Part shown: one piece after another, positions 1 to 5,080 of the stretch
Numbering within the stretch: position 1 is the first letter of the stretch
How the letters are laid out: each line of letters starts with the position of its first letter
Assembly: GCA_001751015.1 (NCBI GenBank)
Contig: MAXM01000047.1
Coordinates: 1 to 10,708, forward strand
Source: Desulfobacterales bacterium C00003106
GTDB lineage: Bacteria > Desulfobacterota > Desulfobacteria > Desulfobacterales > C00003106
Length of the DNA stretch: 10,708 nucleotides
Direction of reading: 5' to 3'
Notes under the pieces: generated by a model
Told to the model about the DNA's origin: nothing
Database searches by the model: none
What the model saw: only the letters and a program-made list of their open reading frames with translations
Translations under genes and position numbers: made by a program

Positions 1-1298
1 GTCCTCGACATGGGAAGAAATACCTCGAAAACCGTTCCTTTGCCGGGCTTACTGTCAACCGTTATGGCTCCTTCATGGCTTTTCACAATACCGTGTACGA
101 CAGATAGCCCCATGCCCGTTCCCTCTCCCTGTTTTTTCGTAGTAAAAAAAGGGTCAAAAATCCGTTCCATGACAGCGCGGCCCATGCCCTGGCCCGTATC
201 GCTTACTTGCAGCTTCACGTAAGGCCCTGGCTTTAAATCCGGATGATTGGCTGCGGCGTCATTCTCGATATTCGCCTCTTCCACACAGACTTCGATCACG
301 CCCCCTTTTTCTCCTATAGCCTGAGCTGCATTGGTGCAAAGATTCATCAATACCTGATGGATCTGGGTCGCATCAGCCAGCACTGTGCCTAAATCCTTCC
401 TGATCTCATGGCGGATATCAATGGTGGTCGGGACTGAAGACCTTATGAATTTTATCGTCTCTTTGACGAGAGGCCCAATCTGCAGCGGTATTTTTTCCTG
501 TTCGCTCTGACGACTAAAGGCAAGAATCTGTCTTACCAGATCCTTTGCACGGTCTGAGGCATTGAGCACCTCGGCCAGACTGGATTGGGCCTGGCTCTCT
601 GATAGAAGATCATACTGTGCAAGTTGTGTGAAGCCGATGATGGATGTAAGGATATTGTTGAAGTCATGTGCGATGCCTCCGGCAAGGGTTCCGAGGCTTT
701 CCATCTTCTGGGCCTGTCGCAATCGGACTTCCAGTATACTCTTTTCCGCCTCCGCCCGCTTTCGCTCAGCAATTTCTTCCACAACCCTGGCATGCGCAAG
801 ACACCCTCTCAGCGAAAAACTGAATTTAGAGACCACATTTCTTAGCTGATTAAGCTCTCTTTCTTTAAAAGCAGTCTCTCTTGTTATGGAAAAAAGCTTC
901 AGCAGACCCAGTTCTCCAAGCTTGAATATCGTAAAACTCCCGCTGGTAACTCCCTTTTCAGTGATAATCTGCGAAAACCGATCGTCTGAAGAGTTGATAG
1001 AGATTGCATCGTTTCCCTCAAGCAGAGAAAACATGGGGTGGCCAAGAGGAAGAGACCTCTTGTCTATTCTAAATTCCGGGTTGGCATACGCCAATGTCGC
1101 CGATCTCGTTTTCTCATCCGGTAAGTACCCGTTTTTTATCCATATAGCGGCGTATGCAAGATTTTTCCTCGACATGAGCGTCTTCAGAAAAGCATCGCAG
1201 TTTTCTTTCAGGTCAAGCGACCTGCCTATGGAAAGGGAAAGCTCGTACAGGATCGAAATTTCCTTTACTATTTCATTTGGTTCGTTGCTGTTATTCAT
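1..1298 (-). CDS. Sensor histidine kinase, soluble, GAF-like input (C-terminus cut by window edge)
   Basis: An open frame of 432 codons runs off the left edge. Residues about 10-165 resemble a GAF-type sensory region (start LYELSLSIGRSLDL). A short charged linker follows, then a HisKA domain with phospho-acceptor His211 in the motif GIAHDFNNILT. The HATPase_c domain shows an N box (about 315-328, LMNLCTNAAQAI), a G1 box DTGQGMG (367-373), an F box FDPFFTTK (381-388) and a G2 box GEGTGMGLS (391-399). No membrane segment is seen, so the kinase is probably cytosolic. The HDFNN-type H box is common in kinases that carry a C-terminal receiver domain; such a domain would lie outside the window. The ATG overlaps the TAA of the FIST gene by 8 nt, and GGAG lies 7 nt upstream of it, so translation is probably coupled. 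The FIST protein is the likely regulatory partner (inference). Confidence 0.95.
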   Translation of the reverse strand, partial: MNNSNEPNEIVKEISILYELSLSIGRSLDLKENCDAFLKTLMSRKNLAYAAIWIKNGYLPDEKTRSATLAYANPEFRIDKRSLPLGHPMFSLLEGNDAISINSSDDRFSQIITEKGVTSGSFTIFKLGELGLLKLFSITRETAFKERELNQLRNVVSKFSFSLRGCLAHARVVEEIAERKRAEAEKSILEVRLRQAQKMESLGTLAGGIAHDFNNILTSIIGFTQLAQYDLLSESQAQSSLAEVLNASDRAKDLVRQILAFSRQSEQEKIPLQIGPLVKETIKFIRSSVPTTIDIRHEIRKDLGTVLADATQIHQVLMNLCTNAAQAIGEKGGVIEVCVEEANIENDAAANHPDLKPGPYVKLQVSDTGQGMGRAVMERIFDPFFTTKKQGEGTGMGLSVVHGIVKSHEGAITVDSKPGKGTVFEVFLPMSR

Positions 1299-2412
1299 AG
1301 AAGGCTCCAACGACAATGCTTTTGTTGAGAAATTCAGGGATCCCTGAGCCATAAGAAGATATCTCGCCTAATGTCAAGATACCTTCCGGTATGATATCCG
1401 CACTTATGGAGCTGATTCCGGTCTGCACTGTTGCCAATTCTTCCGTAAAATCGTCTTTGAGGAAAAGGACTCTCGATATACAGTCAATGACTAAGCAGCA
1501 GCGGATCTTCCTGCCGTCAGGATGCCGACACGCTTCGGTAGCCTGACCCGCAGCCTGAATCAGGGAAGATTTTGTTCCTTTCAAAATACTCAGCATCGCA
1601 TTTTCAGGGACCTCGCCAACACAAACCAGTTCCCCTTTCTCATTTGCCGCAATAGATTCGCGGACAATATCCTCGCCCCCCTCACTGTATATGCCGAATG
1701 GATATGCTTTGGCAATATTGAAAAAATCCTTTTTTGTAAGCCTCGTGCCTGAATCGGCATCCACCACCTCCCGATACACCTCAAAGGCGTTCCTCCAATT
1801 CAGTTCCATGATAACATTCTTCCGGGTCTTGGTCGCCACGACCGGACCCATTATCTGTTTCCATCCATGACGAACTCCGAGGACAGTTCTTAGTTTGACA
1901 AATGTTACGATCGCTGCGTCCTGGACGAATCCTTCCGCAGTAAACACGCATGGGTCCTGCTTCAGAGTCAATGATCCGGCGCCTCCTCCAAAGTAGTGAA
2001 CCAGGTTGCCAAGCCGGTTGAACAGCTCCGAAAGAAAGAGAGAGATGTTTGAAGTCAAACCGTCCAGTATGATAACAGCTGCATAGTCCTTGTCTCTGCC
2101 CTCTGTTATCGCTTTTTCGAAATTCGGAAGGATGATATCCTCAGTATCGAGTCCTTTAATAAGAAACGGCTTTTCGAGTACCGGCAGAATTTCAATGATG
2201 GCGCCCTCCTCATACTGCCTGTCGCCATAGATGACGTTCGGGAATATGCCGCCAAAAAAATCGATTCCCTTTCTGTTGAGCGTCGAGATCATCTCTGTAA
2301 CACACGATTTTTCTTTCTCGGCGATCAATATCAACACAGCATGGTCGTCTGCCATTCGCAATCCCCTGATTGCTTGAACAATCTGTTCTGTATTCGCCTT
2401 TTCAATATACAT
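1291..2412 (-). CDS. FIST-domain (FIST_N + FIST_C) sensory protein, candidate NosP-like
   Basis: This 373-residue protein has no signal peptide or membrane segment. The FIST_N region covers about residues 20-200, with FGGGAGSL at 141-148 and the family-typical HGW at 182-184. FIST_C covers about 205-350 and ends in LTLGEISSYGSG, followed by the usual closing strand IVVGAFYE. FIST proteins are ligand-binding sensors for signal-transduction proteins. Some (NosP) bind heme, sense nitric oxide and control a kinase encoded beside them. Histidines present are His24, His139, His182 and His297; which, if any, would bind heme cannot be judged here. The ATG at 2412 was chosen because GGGAG lies 6 nt upstream and the domain begins right after it; a TTG at 2466 and an ATG at 2436 are in frame but have poorer ribosome sites. 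The gene is translationally coupled to the kinase. Confidence 0.92.
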   Translation of the reverse strand: MYIEKANTEQIVQAIRGLRMADDHAVLILIAEKEKSCVTEMISTLNRKGIDFFGGIFPNVIYGDRQYEEGAIIEILPVLEKPFLIKGLDTEDIILPNFEKAITEGRDKDYAAVIILDGLTSNISLFLSELFNRLGNLVHYFGGGAGSLTLKQDPCVFTAEGFVQDAAIVTFVKLRTVLGVRHGWKQIMGPVVATKTRKNVIMELNWRNAFEVYREVVDADSGTRLTKKDFFNIAKAYPFGIYSEGGEDIVRESIAANEKGELVCVGEVPENAMLSILKGTKSSLIQAAGQATEACRHPDGRKIRCCLVIDCISRVLFLKDDFTEELATVQTGISSISADIIPEGILTLGEISSYGSGIPEFLNKSIVVGAFYE

Positions 2413-2453
2413 CCTGCGCTCCCATGGTGGGGTCATGACAGAAAGAGAACCGG

Positions 2454-2531
2454 AAATTTGACCCAAATCTATGCGCCTGTTTGGAGAACTTATTTCGTCC
2501 CCGTTTCTTGGGAAAGTTATTTCGTTCCAGT
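2454..2531. repeat. Decayed REP/MITE-like repeat, copy 1
   Basis: The first 25 bases (2454-2478) are identical to 10593-10617. They are followed by two imperfect tandem 25-bp units, 2480-2504 and 2507-2531, sharing the core TTATTTCGT. The same core forms the terminal inverted repeats of the element at 10464-10649. This copy lacks the left arm and the central hairpin, so it looks like a remnant. Confidence 0.7.
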
Positions 2532-2636
2532 TCCCATACGTCCGGGTTGAGGTATATCTCGTGATGGTTTGGCAAAAAAACCGTCAATTTGGTTTGAATA
2601 CGCTCAGCAAGGGCTTTTTACAAAACCCGTACTAAT

Positions 2637-2665
2637 AGTATTACAAACGCATTCCTGGATGTCAA
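2637..2665 (-). promoter_or_regulatory. Sigma70-like extended -10 promoter upstream of FIST-kinase operon
   Basis: On the minus strand the -35 is a perfect TTGACA (2660-2665). A 17-base spacer follows, and the -10 is AATACT (2637-2642) preceded by TG one base away, an extended -10. An 11-bp perfect odd dyad TACTATTAGTA (2630-2640) overlaps the -10 and could be an operator. It is the best match to a promoter for the FIST and kinase genes, although the leader is long. Confidence 0.6.
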
Positions 2666-2680
2666 GGTGCGGAGGCGGGT

Positions 2681-2703
2681 CGCAACTTTTGTGCTAAATT
2701 GCG
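2681..2703. other. Stem-loop downstream of the PHP gene
   Basis: CGCAA and TTGCG arms, extended by two A-T pairs across one G-U wobble in the minus-strand transcript, enclose a 7-nt loop. It lies about 37 nt past the PHP stop codon and could stabilise or end that transcript. No T-tract follows, so an intrinsic terminator is not supported. Confidence 0.35.
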
Positions 2704-2716
2704 GTCATATCATTTG

Positions 2717-2778
2717 TTATCGAAGGATGTAGAGGCAGGTCACTCGTTGAATGGATGAGCCTGTTGCGCCAACAGGAG
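2717..2778. repeat. 62-bp direct repeat, left copy (PHP gene 3' end)
   Basis: These 62 bases recur at 10647-10708 with one difference (C at 2744, G at 10674). They cover the 3' end of the PHP gene and 23 bases downstream of it. The match continues to the last base of the window, so its true length is unknown. Confidence 0.95.
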
Positions 2779-3399
2779 CGCGTTTTTTTGCATCTCTTTG
2801 AAATCATCAACGGACAGCCCGGCCCCCAGGACCACCCGTTTGCCCCACTCGTCTGATATTAAATCCTCAGGGGCATGGGCATCAGAACTCAGGATGAGCT
2901 TTGCTCCGGCCTTTTTGCTCAGGCGCGCAACGTGGCCGTTGGTCAGACTGTGCCCTTTTCGGGCGGTGATTTCTATGCATATCCCGACTTCCGAGGCCAT
3001 TTGCACCTCTTGTTCGGTGATAAGTCCGGGGTGCGCCAGGATATCGATTCCGGCAGAAAGCGCCGCCTTGTTCGTCCCGGGCGCGACCGGCTCGGCAATG
3101 GTTTCACCGTGCACAATCACGACCCTGGCACCCAATGCGCGAGCCTCGTCCGCAAGCCCGGATATCTGGGAGGGCGGGATATGGGTCAATTCAGCACATG
3201 GAATCGTCCGTATCCGGTTTACCCGATTCAGGGCCTTTGATACCTTCACAAGTCTCGGTATCACAAAATCGATATTTGACGCGTCAACGTGGTCCGCGAT
3301 TCCAATGATCGTATAATCGCAAACCTCAGCCCGGCGCACTAATTCAGCCGGGATCAAGACACCGTCACTAAAAACCGTGTGTGTGTGAAGATCGATCAT
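2740..3399 (-). CDS. PHP-domain metal-dependent phosphatase (histidinol-phosphatase-like)
   Basis: This 219-residue protein is a single PHP domain, a trinuclear-metal phosphoesterase fold. Ligand-type residues sit in the expected order: DLHTHT (His5, His7), Asp12, ADH (Asp36, His37), CAELTH (Glu70, His73), VHGE (His98), LAHPG (His123), Glu143 and SSDAH (Asp173, His175). Family members hydrolyse phosphate mono- or diesters, histidinol phosphate among them. No his genes are adjacent, so the substrate is unknown. The ATG at 3399 was chosen because the domain starts right there, as is usual for the family. Extending the frame to 3573 would run through the promoter region and into the divergent stress gene. 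The ribosome site is weak (TTTGGAAATC before ATG). A promoter candidate lies at 3465-3492. The 3' end is duplicated at the right edge of the window. Confidence 0.9.
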   Translation of the reverse strand: MIDLHTHTVFSDGVLIPAELVRRAEVCDYTIIGIADHVDASNIDFVIPRLVKVSKALNRVNRIRTIPCAELTHIPPSQISGLADEARALGARVVIVHGETIAEPVAPGTNKAALSAGIDILAHPGLITEQEVQMASEVGICIEITARKGHSLTNGHVARLSKKAGAKLILSSDAHAPEDLISDEWGKRVVLGAGLSVDDFKEMQKNALLLAQQAHPFNE

Positions 3400-3464
3400 G
3401 ATTTCCAAATCCCCAAATTTGTCAGTATCTGCTTGAAAAAGGGCAAACTGCTTTTGACCAATCA

Positions 3465-3492
3465 ATTTTACACGTTTTTTGCTATATGTAAA
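3465..3492 (-). promoter_or_regulatory. Sigma70-like promoter for the PHP gene
   Basis: On the minus strand, TTTACA (3487-3492, 5 of 6 to consensus) and TAAAAT (3465-3470, 5 of 6) are separated by 16 bases. The start codon is about 65 nt downstream of the -10. It lies in the 160-bp AT-rich gap shared with the divergent stress gene. A weaker plus-strand pair, TTGCTA (3479-3484) and TATGGT (3501-3506), could serve that gene. Confidence 0.55.
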
Positions 3493-3559
3493 ACTGAAAT
3501 TATGGTAAACATGAAAAATGTTTATTTCTGGTGACTTTTTATAAAAGGAGGAACGGACT

Positions 3560-4015
3560 ATGGTAAAAATCAAGAAGATACTTGTGCCTGTCGATTTTTC
3601 AGAGAGTACCGCAAAGATCTTGCCTTACGCCCTTTCCGTTGCAAGGCAATATGCGGCGGAAGTCATACTCCTGAACGTCGTGCGAGACCTTACATCATGG
3701 GAAACATGGGTCCCGCACCCCTCTATTGAAGAGTTTGCAAACCAGGCCCTGTCCGGGGCGGAAAAGGCTATGGAGAGTTTTTGTGAAGAGAATTCAGAGG
3801 AATTAAAGGCGTGTGCGTCTTACGAAAAAAAGGTTGTTGCAGGCGATCCGGCTGCCGAGATCATCGAGACCGTGAAGTCTGAAAACGCTGACATGATTAT
3901 CATGGGAACTCATGGTCGTAAAGGCTTGGAACATACCATTTTTGGAAGTGTCGCCGAGAATGTCCTTAGAAAATCACCCGTACCTGTCATGACGGTAAAT
4001 CCTCACAAGGTATAG
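3560..4015 (+). CDS. Universal stress protein, UspA family, ATP-binding type
   Basis: This 151-residue protein is a single Usp domain. It begins with the typical first strand KKILVPVDFSE and ends with a strand VPVMTV. The ATP-binding signature G-2x-G-9x-G-S/T is complete: Gly116, Gly119, Gly129 and Ser130 in the stretch MGTHGRKG to FGS. This places it with the nucleotide-binding Usp class. Such proteins act in the cytoplasm in stress and starvation tolerance; the specific trigger cannot be read here. A strong ribosome site AGGAGG (3546-3551) lies 8 nt before the ATG. It is transcribed divergently from the PHP gene, so the two may share regulation, but no operator is evident. Confidence 0.97.
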   Translation: MVKIKKILVPVDFSESTAKILPYALSVARQYAAEVILLNVVRDLTSWETWVPHPSIEEFANQALSGAEKAMESFCEENSEELKACASYEKKVVAGDPAAEIIETVKSENADMIIMGTHGRKGLEHTIFGSVAENVLRKSPVPVMTVNPHKV

Positions 4016-4032
4016 GAGCAGGCAGGAACAGT

Positions 4033-4111
4033 AGATAGACTGAAGGCTGAAGGTAACATAATGAAAACTATATGATTTTCTGCTAAAACCGGCAAACCTT
4101 CCCTTCAGTCT
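4033..4111. repeat. Short inverted repeat with GACTGAAGG core
   Basis: AGACTGAAGG (4037-4046) faces its exact complement at 4102-4111 across a 55-nt AT-rich spacer. The 14-mer starting at 4033 recurs at 10371-10384. It lies in the 239-bp gap after the stress gene. The long loop and missing T-tract argue against a terminator. No other feature is seen in this gap. Confidence 0.4.
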
Positions 4112-4254
4112 TTAGCCTTTTACCTGAACACCTGTAATCCTGTCTGAAATATTTATCATTTTTTGGGGGATGAGGGTAACTGCACCCCTATTGAAAAGAT
4201 AGATGGTAATCTCTCAACACGTTGAACCCATTAAATATGCCATTCAAGGATAAT

Positions 4255-5007
4255 ATGAACAGAACCGCTGTACAGATCTATGAGATACAGGAGCCGCAGG
4301 AGGCGGAAAAGCTGATTGAACTCGGAGTTGATCGCCTTGGAAGCGTTATCCTTGAAAATGAAGACTGGAAGGTCCCGTCCATAAGAGAGACCATACGTAA
4401 GACAGAAGGGACTTCGGTGAAAAGCAGTCTGATTCCCCTCTTTAACACGCCCGGAACCATCTTCAGAGTTATTGAATACTACAAGCCCGATATCATCCAT
4501 TTTTGTGAGACGCTGACAAACGAGTACGGGGAAAAGATCGTTTATCACGACCTGATAGACCTCCAGTCTGCCATAAAGGAGAAGTTTCCCGCAATAGAGA
4601 TCATGCGTTCTGTGCCTATTGCTGTCACGGGAAAGGGGGATCGCGTACCGACACTTGAAATCGCCGGGGATTTTGAACCGTCAAGCGACTATTTTCTCAC
4701 GGATACCTGGCTTGGCAAAGAACCCGTGGAAGGGTTTATCGGTATCACCGGCAGGACGTGTGACTGGAATGTGGCGCAAAAACTCGTAAGCTCAAGCCTT
4801 ATACCTGTCTTTCTTGCCGGCGGTATATCACCTGAAAATGTCCATGAAGCGATCGGGTCCGTCGATCCTTTTGGGGTGGACAGTTGCACGAATACGAATG
4901 CCGTTGACTCGAACGGAATACCGATCCGGTTCAAGAAGGATCTCGGCAAGGTGGCCAGGCTCATTGACGGGACACGCCGGGCGGATCTCAACAGGCCGAT
5001 GCTCTGA
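4255..5007 (+). CDS. Divergent TrpF-like (phosphoribosylanthranilate isomerase family) TIM-barrel protein
   Basis: This 250-residue protein matches the PRAI pattern. It opens VQIYEIQEPQEAEKLIELGVD like the family's KICGIT...A...GAD start. It has FLTDT near 147-151, GITGRTCDW at 163-171 (family GGTGKTFDW) and FLAGGISPENVHEAI at 186-200, followed by PFGVDS. Authentic PRAI uses a cysteine in KICG and an aspartate in the LLDT strand. Here the aspartate (Asp150) is kept but the cysteine position reads Tyr9, and the family VQLHG strand reads IHFCE. No other trp gene is nearby. It may be a non-tryptophan isomerase or a phosphosugar-binding relative; the reaction is unknown. The ATG at 4255 was chosen because AAGGA lies 4 nt upstream; an ATG at 4237 and a TTG at 4222 are in frame but have no such site. 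Confidence 0.75.
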   Translation: MNRTAVQIYEIQEPQEAEKLIELGVDRLGSVILENEDWKVPSIRETIRKTEGTSVKSSLIPLFNTPGTIFRVIEYYKPDIIHFCETLTNEYGEKIVYHDLIDLQSAIKEKFPAIEIMRSVPIAVTGKGDRVPTLEIAGDFEPSSDYFLTDTWLGKEPVEGFIGITGRTCDWNVAQKLVSSSLIPVFLAGGISPENVHEAIGSVDPFGVDSCTNTNAVDSNGIPIRFKKDLGKVARLIDGTRRADLNRPML

Positions 5008-5080
5008 CAGCAGGGGAGATAAAGAAAACCCTCGAAAGGTATATCGTTTGAATAATCCTGACAACCGAAAGGAAAGGGAG

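Larger units (their letters stand above)
2413..2739. other. Gene-free stretch between PHP gene and FIST gene
   Basis: No convincing gene lies in these 327 bases. They hold a promoter reading toward the FIST gene (2637-2665), a stem-loop (2681-2703), and a decayed repeat (2454-2531) also found near the right end of the window. A 61-codon TTG-started frame on the minus strand (2402-2587) translates mostly through the repeat and has no recognisable domain. The leader from the promoter to the FIST ATG would be about 220 nt. Confidence 0.7.

Noticed and set aside
2402..2587. A 61-codon minus-strand frame in the FIST leader
   Set aside because: It has a TTG start, about half is repeat sequence, and it overlaps the FIST start out of frame.
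3400..3573. N-terminal extension of the PHP protein to 277 residues
   Set aside because: The extension covers the best PHP promoter and the divergent stress gene's ribosome site, and the PHP domain begins exactly at the ATG at 3399.
4033..4111. Intrinsic terminator for the stress gene
   Set aside because: The 10-bp arms are separated by 55 nt and no T-tract follows.
4167..4191. GGGG...CCCC stretch before the TrpF-like gene as a riboswitch or T-box
   Set aside because: Only a 4-bp stem is formed and no conserved T-box or riboswitch motif is visible.
4371..4399. Possible association of the TrpF-like gene with tryptophan synthesis
   Set aside because: No trpA, trpB, trpC, trpD or trpE lies in the window, and active-site residues differ.
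4814..5080. N-terminal extension of the lipoprotein inside the TrpF-like gene
   Set aside because: It would bury the signal peptide 90 residues into the protein and overlap a recognisable gene in another frame; the ATG at 5081 has a ribosome site and places the lipobox correctly.
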